From Sphingomonas xinjiangensis (GTDB taxonomy: Bacteria > Pseudomonadota > Alphaproteobacteria > Sphingomonadales > Sphingomonadaceae): DNA of 64,000 nucleotides. The position numbers and the translations under genes were made by a program. Shown one piece after another: positions 28,091-36,801 of the stretch; position 1 is the stretch's first letter; every line of letters starts with the position of its first letter. A model generated the notes under the pieces. It made no database searches and was not told the origin of the DNA. It saw only the letters and a program-made list of their open reading frames with translations. The stretch covers positions 62,001 to 126,000 of the forward strand of contig NZ_JACIJF010000010.1 of NCBI RefSeq assembly GCF_014199255.1, given 5' to 3'.

Positions 28091-28513
28091 TCAAGCGGCG
28101 TCAGGACGCGCTAAGTATTGTGGAACGTCGAGCTCCTTCGTCCAGGGAATCCGCCTCTTCGTGAAGATCTCCATGATGGGCGGCTTGACCTCATCCGTAT
28201 GGTCGAGGGCTCCAAGCATCACAAACACCGTGCCCGGGAAGCCTTGCAGCTTGTCAGTGAACACGCGAGCACCGCACTCGGGGCAGAAGTTTCGATCCAG
28301 TTTGTTACCCGAATCCGCCACATAGGTAAATGACTTCGGCTCACCTCTAAGAAGTTTGAAGTCACTCGCCGGGACGGAGAAGTAGGTCGACATTACGGCT
28401 CCTGACGACTTTTGGCAGTCGGTGCAGTAACAGTCAGCGACGAAGGTGGGATCGCTGTTGAACTCGAATTGGATGGCGCCACAGGCGCACCGACCAGTGT
28501 GCTTCCCAGACAT
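28091..28513 (-). CDS. GFA family protein (glutathione-dependent formaldehyde-activating-like)
   Basis: A 140-residue zinc protein of the GFA/CENP-V fold. Zinc-binding Cys are present in GRCACGAIQFEF, DCYCTDCQKSSGA and FCPECGARVF, the usual family pattern. Members near S-hydroxymethylglutathione pathways were named for formaldehyde activation, but most act on unknown thiol adducts. A perfect shared palindrome (28628) lies 115 bases upstream of its ATG, putting it with other electrophile-related genes here. Confidence 0.92.
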   Translation of the reverse strand: MSGKHTGRCACGAIQFEFNSDPTFVADCYCTDCQKSSGAVMSTYFSVPASDFKLLRGEPKSFTYVADSGNKLDRNFCPECGARVFTDKLQGFPGTVFVMLGALDHTDEVKPPIMEIFTKRRIPWTKELDVPQYLARPDAA

Positions 28514-28627
28514 GACTGCTCCTAACCTTGATTTACCACCTGATTACCTCGCGCCGTGACGATCGACTCCCGTTGACCCTTCATCGACGTAGGCTTCCTC
28601 TGCGACGGACGACCGTCTGCCGAAATC

Positions 28628-28639
28628 ATACCAGGGTAT
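28628..28639. promoter_or_regulatory. ATAC-N4-GTAT palindrome (site 5)
   Basis: Sequence ATAC CAGG GTAT, extended to CATAC....GTATG. It lies between the GFA start (28513) and the stop of the next minus-strand gene (28742), so GFA is its only adjacent target. Inferred operator. Confidence 0.6.
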
Positions 28640-28741
28640 GTGAGGCGCTTGATCGACATGGGCCCGCCGGGGAGTGGAGGTCGTGCCATTCAGCTGTCGG
28701 CGGAGGCGTGCTCCGCCGACAAACGGCCTAACCTGATCATC

Positions 28742-29350
28742 TCAGAAGCGGTAGGACGCGCCTACAAGCACCTGGTGCCGGTCGAACTTGCCGTCGCCGT
28801 CGCTCAGATCGGCATAGCGATACTCGAGGCGGGCAGAGACGCGATCCCAGATCACGCGCTCAAGTCCGCCGCCTACCGTCCAGCCGTCGCGATTGCTCGA
28901 ATCGGAGCGCACGCCGCGAGGGTCGCTGATGGTAGTGCGGACCCTCGCATTGGCATAACCGCCCCGAACATAGAGGAGGGTGGAAGGTGCCACTACATAG
29001 CCGGCGCGCAGGGTAAGATCGAAGGCCAGCTTCGGGTCGAGGGTCACGGAGCTCGTCGCCGTGCGCCGCGTGAGTTCGTCATCCGCAGCGAGGGTAAGAT
29101 CAGCCTGGGCACCGATTACGACGCTCGGAAGCACCTCCTGGTCGTATCCGACGAAGACGCCGCCGACGAATGCGTCACGCGTCCGGTCAATGGTAGCCGT
29201 TCCGATCTCCGTATCCGGATTGCGCACGTCCGTCTTGCCCCAGCCGAGCTGGACGCCAACGCTCGGACCGTTGAACTCCTGGGCGGACGCGGTGCCCGCC
29301 AGACCGGTGATGCCGGCGATCAGAGCGGGAATGATCAGGAAGCTCTTCAT
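28742..29350 (-). CDS. Outer-membrane beta-barrel protein (Omp25/RopB-like)
   Basis: A 202-residue porin-like small barrel. It has a signal peptide (FLIIPALIAGITGLAGTASAQ) and alternating beta strands typical of the OmpA-like/Omp_b-brl family: SVGVQLGWGKTDVRN, FVGGVFVGYDQEVLPSVVIGAQ, LAFDLTLRAGYVVAPSTLLYVRGGYANARV, ending RLEYRYADLSDGDGKFDRHQVLVGASYRF with a terminal aromatic Phe needed for barrel assembly. The start is ATG 29350; the longer frame adds a spurious leader. Role: surface barrel of unknown specificity. Confidence 0.9.
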   Translation of the reverse strand: MKSFLIIPALIAGITGLAGTASAQEFNGPSVGVQLGWGKTDVRNPDTEIGTATIDRTRDAFVGGVFVGYDQEVLPSVVIGAQADLTLAADDELTRRTATSSVTLDPKLAFDLTLRAGYVVAPSTLLYVRGGYANARVRTTISDPRGVRSDSSNRDGWTVGGGLERVIWDRVSARLEYRYADLSDGDGKFDRHQVLVGASYRF

Positions 29351-29467
29351 CTTCGATCTCCATGTTCCGAGCGACCAAAGTGGCCGCCGTCGCATCGGAA
29401 ATTACGAAAGGATCACCAGTTGAAGCAGTCAGCCGCGGCGGTAGCGGAATCATCCTGAAGGATGAGA

Positions 29468-29486
29468 AATACGACACCTCCGTATT
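29468..29486. promoter_or_regulatory. Inverted repeat AATACG-N7-CGTATT
   Basis: A 6-base perfect inverted repeat with a 7-base spacer in the divergent region between the OMP gene (29350) and the broken TetR gene (29647). Its ATAC...GTAT halves resemble the shared palindrome but the spacing differs (N9), so it may instead be the operator of the adjacent TetR regulator. Confidence 0.35.
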
Positions 29487-29646
29487 CGACCGTCATTCCT
29501 CCGGCAGGTTAGAATTGACCTTCGCTCGAACCCGGGCAAAGCCGTCGCCGGACGCGTTGATAGCTCGAAGCGAGGCGGACGCGCGCCAGCGTTGAGGTCA
29601 CTTACGATCGAACCATATACAGCCCGACTCATCGAGAGGACCGCTA

Positions 29647-30230
29647 GTGGCTCCGCCGCGCAAATACGACGAGAACGAGGTGCTCGACATCGTCCTCTGG
29701 CTCTTTTGGGAGAGAGGTTACGAGGGAACCTCGCTCAGCGATATACTGGCCGCGACGAACCTCACGAAGTCGAGCCTCTATCTCGTCTTCGGCAGCAAGG
29801 AGTCGTTGTTTCCCCGAGCGCTGGAACGCTACGATCGGGAGTATCTTCAGTTTCGCCGCGCGCCCTTGGAGAGCGGACGCCCAGCGCCATCGCCGCACGC
29901 CTTCTCAGGGGTGCCCTTGAACTGCACTGGGATTGCAACACGCCGGCTGGCTGCCTCACGACGAACGCGGGCGTGGCGTGCTCGCCTGATAGCGAGCCGG
30001 TGCGGGCAGAGGTCGCACGAGAGCGGGAGGCTTTCAGGCGCCGCCTGCGTAATGCGCTGTCCAAAGCGAGCGGTGAAGCAGAGCTTCCGGCGGGCCTGAC
30101 TGCCGATACAGCCGCATCTCTGCTTCAGACCGTTGTTCAGGGTTTGGCGGTGCAGGCAAGATCGGGCGCTTCGAGAGCGGGATCGAACCAGGTGGTGGAT
30201 GCGATCCTATCCACCTGGCCGAACGGTTGA
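29647..30230 (+). pseudogene. TetR/AcrR family regulator, frameshifted
   Basis: The first frame gives a good TetR DNA-binding domain (MAPPRKYDENEVLDIVLWLF, GYEGTSLSDILAATNLTKSSLYLVFGSKESLF) up to about FRRAPLESGRP. Near 29865-29875 the homologous reading moves to the next frame: LGERTPSAIAARLLRGALELH, TPAGCLTTNAGVACSPDSEPVR, ending AILSTWPNG at 30230. Together the two parts make one full-length regulator of about 194 residues, so one base appears to be missing. The product as written would keep its DNA-binding head with a scrambled C-terminal ligand domain. It is either a real pseudogene or a sequencing error. Confidence 0.85.
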
Positions 30231-30248
30231 GCCAACACCGCGTAATCC

Positions 30249-31070
30249 TCAGCTCCGGATGAACTCCAGAACATCCGAATTGAAGGCCTCCGGCGTCACC
30301 TGCGCCATGCCGTGGCTGCCGCCGGGGTAGGTCTTCAAAGTTCCGTTGGGGACCAGCTTGATCGTTTTGTAGGCAGCCGCCGCGATTGGAACGATCTGAT
30401 CGTCTTCACCATGCGCCACCAGCGTAGGCACATCCATTTTCTTCAGATCCTCCGTGAAATCGGTCTCGGAGAACTCGTGAATGCAGTCATAGGCCGCCTT
30501 CACTCCAGCCTGAACCCCCATCAGCACGAAGGTGTCGCGAAGACCCTCGGCGACGGCAGCGCCCTCGCGATTGAAGCCGTAGAACGGCATCGATAGATCC
30601 TTGAAGAAGCTCGCGCGGTCCTTCAGCGTTCCGGCACGGATTTCGTCGAAGACTTCGATCGGCTTTCCTTCGGGATTGGACTCGCTCTTCAACATGATCG
30701 GCGGCACGGCCGCGAGAAGGACAGCCTTGGCAACGCGACCGGTCCCGTGCCGACCGACGTAGCGAGCCACTTCGCCGCCACCCGTCGAGTGGCCGATCAG
30801 AATGATGTCCTTGAGATCGAGCTGCTCGATGAGTTCGGCGAGGTCGTCGGCGTATTGGTCCATGTTGTTGCCGTCCCACGTCTGGTCGGAGCGACCATGA
30901 CCGCGGCGATCATGCGCGATGACCCGAAAGGCGCGTGCGCCGAAGAACATCATCTGGTTGTCCCAGGCGTCTCCTGCCAGCGGCCATCCGTGCGAGAAGA
31001 CGATGGGCTGGCCCGTCCCCCAGTCCTTGTAAAAGATCTTGGTGCCATCCTTGGTCGTGATCGTGCTCAT
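30249..31070 (-). CDS. Alpha/beta hydrolase, non-heme chloroperoxidase/arylesterase type
   Basis: A 273-residue hydrolase of the cofactor-free haloperoxidase group. The oxyanion stretch is [16 protein letters not shown], the nucleophile elbow is [12 protein letters not shown] (Ser), the acid is the Asp in [12 protein letters not shown], and the catalytic His is in [17 protein letters not shown]. Members hydrolyse aryl esters and can make peracids from carboxylic acids and peroxide. A poor copy of the shared palindrome (ATAC-GCCC-GTTC, 31178) lies about 108 bases upstream. It converges on the broken TetR gene. Confidence 0.93.
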   Translation of the reverse strand: MSTITTKDGTKIFYKDWGTGQPIVFSHGWPLAGDAWDNQMMFFGARAFRVIAHDRRGHGRSDQTWDGNNMDQYADDLAELIEQLDLKDIILIGHSTGGGEVARYVGRHGTGRVAKAVLLAAVPPIMLKSESNPEGKPIEVFDEIRAGTLKDRASFFKDLSMPFYGFNREGAAVAEGLRDTFVLMGVQAGVKAAYDCIHEFSETDFTEDLKKMDVPTLVAHGEDDQIVPIAAAAYKTIKLVPNGTLKTYPGGSHGMAQVTPEAFNSDVLEFIRS

Positions 31071-31217
31071 CGTTCGATGCTCCCTTCAAGCGGTTTCGAT
31101 GCCTTGGATACCGCACGTGACGAGGGCCATTGAGCATTCGCGGGGTCAGCGCCGTCAGACGAACGTTCAGGCCGATCATACGCCCGTTCATCTTGCTCGG
31201 AGCAACTTCACCTGTTT

Positions 31218-31345
31218 GCCTTAGGCCGCTACGGCACCGCCGGCGACGTGGCGACGTCCCAGCGATGGTCACATTCCTGGCTGGTCCAGGCGGCAAGCAC
31301 GTCAACGGAACGTCAATCACCGTCGACGGCGGGCTCAACGCCTGA
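31218..31345 (+). pseudogene. 3' remnant of a short-chain dehydrogenase (SDR)
   Basis: Reads ALGRYGTAGDVA, then after a one-base frame change PAMVTFLAGPGGKHVNGTSITVDGGLNA and a stop. This is the standard C-terminal signature of classical SDRs (FLAG...GT.I.VDGG). No SDR N-terminus or Rossmann motif is found upstream, where the hydrolase promoter lies instead. It is a small decayed fragment, evidence of past rearrangement. Confidence 0.7.
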
Positions 31346-31419
31346 TCTGACATGCGGGGCGCCGACCTGGCACCCCGAACGCAGCTCTCGTCGAGCTGCA
31401 CGGCAGGGCCCGCACGCTG

Positions 31420-32205
31420 CTACCGCTCGGCCACATATCTCGGATATTCGGTCCGCGCTTCAAGAACCTTGGCCGGGTCAAGCTCGAACGTCAGCATTGG
31501 CCGTTCCGACGTAGTCGTCCCCAGCAGCGAGCCATCGGGGCCGTACGCGAAGCCTTCGCCCCCAAAGGTCGGCCCACCGCGGGTGCCGCTGCCGACCCGA
31601 TTGGAGCTCGCGACGTAGCAGCCACTTACGAGCGCCGCCATCCGCGCCGCCAAGTGCCAAGCCTCGTGAGAACTACCGGTCGCCCTAGGGATCGCAATAA
31701 GCTGAGCTCCCGAACGTCCGTATGCGCGAGCGTGCTCGTTGAACATCGCCTCGGTGCAGAGAAGCACCCCGACACGCAAACCTGATGCTGTCACTGTGGC
31801 GAAGTCGCGCGCCTCGGTCCTATACCACTCCGCTTCGTGCCAGCCCTCCTCCTGAGGAAAATACTGCTTTCGGTGAAATCCCCTCACCTCCCTGCTATCG
31901 ATGAGCACTGCCTCATTTGCGAGACGCCCACCCTCCTGCACCGGCCTCGAAGAGACGACAGCGGGGAGCCCCAAAGCCATCAGCGCCTCGAGTCCGGCAT
32001 CGTGATCCAGTATGCTTTGTCGAGCGAGGCCAGCCACGAACGAAGGGCGGGAGGCGAGCCAACTGCCGAAAGGAAGTTCGTTGGTGACGAGGATGTCGGG
32101 CTGTGCTGCCGTCACAGCGGCCCGGATCGTTATCCATGAGTGATCGCCGACAGCCAGGCGGTCCGGCCATTGAACGACTGCTACGCGTTTAACTGCTTGT
32201 TCCAT
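31420..32205 (-). CDS. Carbon-nitrogen hydrolase (nitrilase superfamily)
   Basis: A 261-residue C-N hydrolase. The Glu-Lys-Cys triad can be placed: Glu in LVTNELPFGSW, Lys in RGFHRKQYFPQEEGWHE and the nucleophile Cys in VGVLLCTEAMFNEHARAYG. Members cleave nitriles, amides or carbamoyl groups. The start is ATG 32205 (MEQAVKRVAVVQWP), where the domain begins; the longer frame to 32385 is leader without similarity. The perfect palindrome at 32270 is 65-76 bases upstream of this start, which supports the choice. Confidence 0.9.
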   Translation of the reverse strand: MEQAVKRVAVVQWPDRLAVGDHSWITIRAAVTAAQPDILVTNELPFGSWLASRPSFVAGLARQSILDHDAGLEALMALGLPAVVSSRPVQEGGRLANEAVLIDSREVRGFHRKQYFPQEEGWHEAEWYRTEARDFATVTASGLRVGVLLCTEAMFNEHARAYGRSGAQLIAIPRATGSSHEAWHLAARMAALVSGCYVASSNRVGSGTRGGPTFGGEGFAYGPDGSLLGTTTSERPMLTFELDPAKVLEARTEYPRYVAER

Positions 32206-32269
32206 GCTTTCGCCATGATCTCGGGGGTGTCCGAAAACCGATAGACGGAAGCGCGGCGATCCTCTTGCG

Positions 32270-32281
32270 ATACATCGGTAT
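32270..32281. promoter_or_regulatory. ATAC-N4-GTAT palindrome (site 6)
   Basis: Sequence ATAC ATCG GTAT between the nitrilase-family start (32205) and the kinase stop (32330). Only the minus-strand nitrilase gene is positioned to use it. Inferred operator. Confidence 0.6.
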
Positions 32282-32329
32282 GATTGCGTTGCGCGACATG
32301 CAGCCGCCGCCACGCCGTCCGAACACCAT

Positions 32330-34273
32330 CTAAGGACGTTGCGAAGCATCGGAGAAAGGATTGGCTGCGGCGACTCGAACGTCACCGCCGCCCGGGAGCC
32401 ACAAGCGGAGTATGCCTCCTTCGCCCTGGATCACCTCAAGACTGCCGCCGTGAGCTTCAACAATCGTCCGGCAGATCGCCAGCCCCATTCCCATGCCGTT
32501 CCGCTTCGTGGAGAAGAAAGGCTCGAATACCTTGGCGGACAGCTCTGCCGAGATCCCGGGCCCGGCATCCTTCACTGTCACGCTCACTCCGCAGGGTTGC
32601 ACGGCTGTCGCAACGAGCTCGATCCTCCGCTTGGTGGCATCCACCTCCGACATGGCCTGAACCGCATTCAGCAGTAGGTTTACGACCGTCTGCTGCAGTT
32701 GCACGGAGTCACCGGTCACGCACGGGAGGTCAGCGCCGATCGAGACCTGGAGGTCAATGTTGTCTGAGTCCATGTCTCGCTGAACGAGAAGCAAGGCTGC
32801 GCTGATCACGTCCTGTATCGCGACTGGAGCGAACTGATGGGTCTCCTCACTCAGGAACGCGCGCGTGCGAAAGAGTATCTCGTTCGCCTGCTCAGCCGCA
32901 AACACCATTCGGTCCATGTCCGCCGCAGCCCGCCCGAGTTCGGGCTCCGGCCTGCTCAACCAGCTGCGTGCACTGCTCGCGAACATCGCCATCGCAGCAA
33001 GCGGCTGGTTGACCTCATGAGCGATCGAAGCCGCCAGCTCGCCCACCAATGACACTCGCCCGGCGCGCGCCAGGCCGGCCTGCGCGTCCAGGAGACGATT
33101 CTCTGCCTCGACCAGCCTTGTGATGTCCGTGGCGAAAAAGAGCAGTCTCCGAAGCCCTTCATCGTCCTGTGGTATCACCGTCTGCCACAGCACGGTCATG
33201 TCGGGCCCAGTGCTCCGCTTGAGGACTCTACGACCCTGCGCCACCAAGTCGCCGTAGAACAGCGCCCGCAGCATATGGATGTTGCTTTGGTAGTTGGCAG
33301 GAATCAGTCTCGGCGCAGCCCCGAAGAACGCCTCCTTGGTTTCAAATCCGAAGATCTTTAGCGTCGTTCGGTTGACGTCGTTGAAGCTGTGTAGCTTCCG
33401 CATCCCCTGGATAAATTCCGGATTTCGGCACACGAATTCATCGATGTCGGACACGCCTCGGGAGCGAAGGTCGGCGAGTGCTCGCTTTACCCCGGACCAA
33501 TCCTCGCTGAGGATCGCGACAGGCGCGTGCTCGAACATCGTCCGATACCTGTGCTCGCTCTCGATAAGCGCGTCCCGCGCCGCCAAGCCGGGCCGAGCGT
33601 CCGTACCGACTTCAAGGATGCTTGCGACCTGACCTGCGGAGTCCTTTCCTATGGACCACCTCGCTAACACGGGGATTCGCTGCCCTGCCCGGGTGGTCTG
33701 GATCAGCTGACCTTCCCACGAACCCCTTTTCTGAAGCTCGGCGAGACTCGCCTCCATACTGTCCGGGAATTCCGTCAGAAGCAGCTCGTTCGGCTTCCTC
33801 CCGATGGCTTCGGACCTAGTCCAACCGTAAGATTCCTCACACGCTTTGTTCCAGAAAATAATCGAGCGTTCCCGATCCGTCGCGAAGATCATGTCCCGGC
33901 TGAGCTCGAGGAGCTCTGCACGCTGCCGGAGCAGGTCCTCGGCTCGCTTGTTCGAGATCAGCAAGACCGTGGTGGCGCCGATCGCTACGAGACTGACGAG
34001 CAGTCGAAGTGTGCTGGACGAGAAAGGCTGAAGCGCATGCATGTAAAGATATGCCGTCAGCGTCAGCAACGCAGCCACCGAGCCTGCCGCAGCGACGGCA
34101 CGGGACCGCAACGAAGGCGCAGCAATCAGAAGCACTACGATGTACAGCACCGCGACCGCACCGTGGATCTCGGTCAGGATGTCAACGAGGAAGATCCCGA
34201 CCGAGGCAAGTGCCGCAAGCAAATGAACCGCTTGCAGCGGTCGCGCAGGCACAGATCCGCTCACCTCGTCCAC
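32330..34273 (-). CDS. Membrane-bound PAS sensor histidine kinase (FixL-like)
   Basis: A 647-residue kinase. The N-terminus has about four hydrophobic helices (AVHLLAALASVGIFLVDIL to LLVSLVAIGATTVLLIS). Two PAS domains follow (ELSRDMIFATDRERSIIFWNKACEESYGW and EHRYRTMFEHAPVAILSEDWSGVK), then HisKA with the His near 418 (ASIAHEVNQPLAAM) and HATPase_c (VVNLLLNAVQAM, KDAGPGI, GMGMGLAICRTIVEAHGG). The kinase core closely resembles that at 12929, so the two probably share a FixJ-type target. Its start overlaps the stop of the upstream alpha/beta hydrolase gene by 13 bases. Confidence 0.93.
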   Translation of the reverse strand: MDEVSGSVPARPLQAVHLLAALASVGIFLVDILTEIHGAVAVLYIVVLLIAAPSLRSRAVAAAGSVAALLTLTAYLYMHALQPFSSSTLRLLVSLVAIGATTVLLISNKRAEDLLRQRAELLELSRDMIFATDRERSIIFWNKACEESYGWTRSEAIGRKPNELLLTEFPDSMEASLAELQKRGSWEGQLIQTTRAGQRIPVLARWSIGKDSAGQVASILEVGTDARPGLAARDALIESEHRYRTMFEHAPVAILSEDWSGVKRALADLRSRGVSDIDEFVCRNPEFIQGMRKLHSFNDVNRTTLKIFGFETKEAFFGAAPRLIPANYQSNIHMLRALFYGDLVAQGRRVLKRSTGPDMTVLWQTVIPQDDEGLRRLLFFATDITRLVEAENRLLDAQAGLARAGRVSLVGELAASIAHEVNQPLAAMAMFASSARSWLSRPEPELGRAAADMDRMVFAAEQANEILFRTRAFLSEETHQFAPVAIQDVISAALLLVQRDMDSDNIDLQVSIGADLPCVTGDSVQLQQTVVNLLLNAVQAMSEVDATKRRIELVATAVQPCGVSVTVKDAGPGISAELSAKVFEPFFSTKRNGMGMGLAICRTIVEAHGGSLEVIQGEGGILRLWLPGGGDVRVAAANPFSDASQRP

Positions 34274-35154
34274 CTGTCGAGGATGGCATTTATCTTCACC
34301 GCTAAGGCTGTGGGATCCTCAAGCATCGCGAAATGTCCCACCTCTTCCATATAGTCGATTTCCAGTCCGGGAACAGAAGGTGCAACCTCGATGAGCGGAA
34401 GCAAGGCGGACGAATTGATGGTCGCCACAGGTCCCGGATAGCCCGAGCTGCGCTCTGCGACGTCCCAACGGAGCAGCGCGTCCATATAGGACACTCCGAC
34501 CTGCGGTCCCACAGCCGCCATCCGGTCTCCAATCTGACTCGGCAAGTCTACGCCCGACGGATCACGCAGGACTATCATGCGGGTGAGCGATCGCAGCTGA
34601 TCCGACCAATCGGTGGCCAGGAGCTCAAGCCGCTCGGCGATTTCGGCCGAAGGTCGCACGTGATAAACCCGCCGATCCGTGAAGGTGTCCACGCCGATCA
34701 CTCCTCTGCAATCGCCTCCCAGCACTCGAGCAGCTTCGATGGCGACGGGCCCGCCAAGCGAGTGGCCGATCAGTACCGGCCTATCTAGCTTCAGGTGATG
34801 AGCCAGCGACGCCACGTCTTGGCCGAGGCTCTCAATGCTGAACGGCAAGTCACGAATTATGGGTGTGCCGCCGTGCCCCGGTAAGTCGAGCACAACACGA
34901 TCGCGCCCCGCCAGCATATGGCAAACATCGTCCCAGAAGCTGCCTCTGCAGCACCAGCCGTGCACAAAGACCAGGGGCGGTTCATCGCCGACCTGTCGAC
35001 GCCAGGAGATCGCGCCTCTTCCCTCCTGTGCCCAGACACCCTTCGTGGCCGCATCATCGCAATCGATCACCCGCTCGGCTCCTTCACACGCGGTTCCGCA
35101 CGCTTCTATAGGGGCGGTTAGGATATCCTTTGAGCCAGCAATCCTGCGACGCAA
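34261..35154 (-). CDS. Alpha/beta hydrolase
   Basis: A 297-residue hydrolase with oxyanion stretch LVFVHGWCCRGSFWDDV, nucleophile motif VLIGHSLGGPVAIEA and the catalytic His in YMEEVGHFAMLEDP. The first 40 or so residues have no clear similarity, and a downstream start is possible. It precedes and overlaps the membrane-bound FixL-like kinase, which suggests a single transcript and perhaps that the enzyme makes or removes the kinase's signal. Substrate unknown. Confidence 0.85.
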   Translation of the reverse strand: MRRRIAGSKDILTAPIEACGTACEGAERVIDCDDAATKGVWAQEGRGAISWRRQVGDEPPLVFVHGWCCRGSFWDDVCHMLAGRDRVVLDLPGHGGTPIIRDLPFSIESLGQDVASLAHHLKLDRPVLIGHSLGGPVAIEAARVLGGDCRGVIGVDTFTDRRVYHVRPSAEIAERLELLATDWSDQLRSLTRMIVLRDPSGVDLPSQIGDRMAAVGPQVGVSYMDALLRWDVAERSSGYPGPVATINSSALLPLIEVAPSVPGLEIDYMEEVGHFAMLEDPTALAVKINAILDRWTR

Positions 35155-35339
35155 ACGTGCACAGGATGAGCATGCCCCAACGATGCGGACCTTTGCGTGC
35201 TCCTCGCGCGAGGGGACCGCAGGGTCATCTGGGTTCGCGAAGGTGACCGGCCGCTTTAGGAAGCTGCAGCGTTAGCCATCGCCAGGTCGCTGCTCAACTA
35301 GCCATCCGTCTCGCCTACTGCTAACGTGCCGATGCCTTC

Positions 35340-35996
35340 ATGACCTCACGCTCACCAGATAGACCCATCCGCTTGCTGATCGCGGATGACCACCCTCTGC
35401 TACGGGAGGGCATCATCGCGGTCGCAAGTGCTGAACCAGACATCGAAGTGGTCGGCGAAGCGGCCGATGGGCACGAGGCGCTCGCCAGCTTCCGCCGACT
35501 TCTGCCCGACATCACCTTGCTCGATCTGCGCATGCCAGACATGGACGGGATTAAGGTCATCACGGCAATTCGAGCAGAATTTCCTTCAGCTCGGCTGATC
35601 GTCCTGACCACCTACTCCGGCGAGGTTCAGGCGCTGAGGGCCATAAGGGCAGGAGCATCCGGCTACCTTCTGAAGAACAGCATGCGCATCGAGCTGATCG
35701 ACGTGATCAGAAAGGTTCATGCCGGAAACAAGCATATTCCGCCCGAGATCGTCGACGAGATCATGATTGACGCCGAAAAGGCGCATCTCAGCCCCCGAGA
35801 GCTCGAGGTGCTTCGACTCGTCGCTGACGGCAAGGCCAACAAGGAGGTCGCCCGTCACCTCGGGGTGGTAGAAGAGACCATCAAGGCCCACCTCAAGAGC
35901 ATATTCGCGAAGCTGGAAGTGTCAGATCGAACCCATGCAGTGACGATCGCCGCGCGGCGGGGAATCATCGACCTCTCAGGGCCCACCGAATTCTGA
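35340..35996 (+). CDS. NarL/FixJ-family LuxR-type response regulator
   Basis: A 218-residue regulator with a receiver domain (ADDHPLLREG with the acidic pair, phosphoacceptor Asp62 in LLDLRMPDMDGIKV, Lys in GYLLKNS) and a C-terminal LuxR helix-turn-helix (LSPRELEVLRLVADGKANKEVARHLGVVEETIKAHLKSIFAKLEV in segments, about 150-205). This class partners HisKA_3 kinases such as the propeller sensor at 24650. It is the only complete two-component DNA-binding regulator in region 1, so it is the leading candidate to bind the ATAC-N4-GTAT sites. It has no such site of its own. Confidence 0.94.
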   Translation: MTSRSPDRPIRLLIADDHPLLREGIIAVASAEPDIEVVGEAADGHEALASFRRLLPDITLLDLRMPDMDGIKVITAIRAEFPSARLIVLTTYSGEVQALRAIRAGASGYLLKNSMRIELIDVIRKVHAGNKHIPPEIVDEIMIDAEKAHLSPRELEVLRLVADGKANKEVARHLGVVEETIKAHLKSIFAKLEVSDRTHAVTIAARRGIIDLSGPTEF

Positions 35997-36143
35997 ACAT
36001 CCGCCGACCTTTCGCTCACGAAGAAGCCGGCCCAGTCCTCAGCCACGCCCGGCCGACTCGGCGGGAAGCCGCGATCCGCTCCTGTAGGGGCATGCTCGTG
36101 GGCAGCGGCGGATCGAGTCTGGCGCTGCCCAAATACGAGCGGC

Positions 36144-36629
36144 TTACGAGTTGATGTCGTAGATCCGCCACATGCGCGAGGCGCTGGCTGCGCCCGGTGC
36201 GTTCGCGCGCCGCAACACCACCTTGAGGTTCTGCCGCCGCAGCTCACCCATCCTGCTGACGGTGTCGACCCTCACGGGAACCGTAACATAGGCCGAACCA
36301 GCTGCAGCCTCGATCCGGCTCGGGGCGCCCACGTTCGCCCGATAGGATGTATAGCGGGAGAAGGAACGCACGAACGTCGAACGTGAGGTCCTTCCGTCCT
36401 TCGGCGTGGTGGACCAAAGCGCATATGCGGCGGAATACTTGCGCTCGCCGATAAGCGCGAAATAGGTCTGCACCACGTCGGCAGCGCCCTGCGCACTTCG
36501 GCTGCCGAATGGCTTGTCGACTACCGTGCCCGGACGCACCTGCAAAGTCTGCGCGGATCCGGCTGCGGCGATGGCCGCCGTCTGTCCGAGAAAACCCAAC
36601 GCAGCGATGGCGACAATGTGGAACTTCAT
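36144..36629 (-). CDS. Secreted hypothetical protein (NTF2/DUF4864-like?)
   Basis: A 161-residue protein with signal peptide MKFHIVAIAALGFLGQTAAI. The mature part has VVQTYFALIGERKYSAAYALWS, a layout of many NTF2-like periplasmic proteins, then strands SAYVTVPVRVDTV and LKVVLRRANAP and a C-terminal WRIYDINS. I do not recognise a named family. The start is ATG 36629, where the signal peptide begins. A perfect shared palindrome lies 107-118 bases upstream. Confidence 0.75.
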   Translation of the reverse strand: MKFHIVAIAALGFLGQTAAIAAAGSAQTLQVRPGTVVDKPFGSRSAQGAADVVQTYFALIGERKYSAAYALWSTTPKDGRTSRSTFVRSFSRYTSYRANVGAPSRIEAAAGSAYVTVPVRVDTVSRMGELRRQNLKVVLRRANAPGAASASRMWRIYDINS

Positions 36630-36735
36630 GATTGCGATCCCAATGCTGAGGACGGGCAGGCTGCCGGAGCGAATATGCGCAATTCGGAAGCCGGCCACCG
36701 AAGCCCGATAGCGCCATCGCGCCCGCGGCAATCTA

Positions 36736-36747
36736 ATACGTGCGTAT
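36736..36747. promoter_or_regulatory. ATAC-N4-GTAT palindrome (site 7)
   Basis: Sequence ATAC GTGC GTAT in the gap between 36629 and 36802. It is positioned upstream of the secreted hypothetical gene only. Inferred operator. Confidence 0.6.
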
Positions 36748-36801
36748 AGAAAGTTCGCGCTCGCGACGTAGCTACCGGCCGCCTGCTGCCCCAATTACGT
36801 G

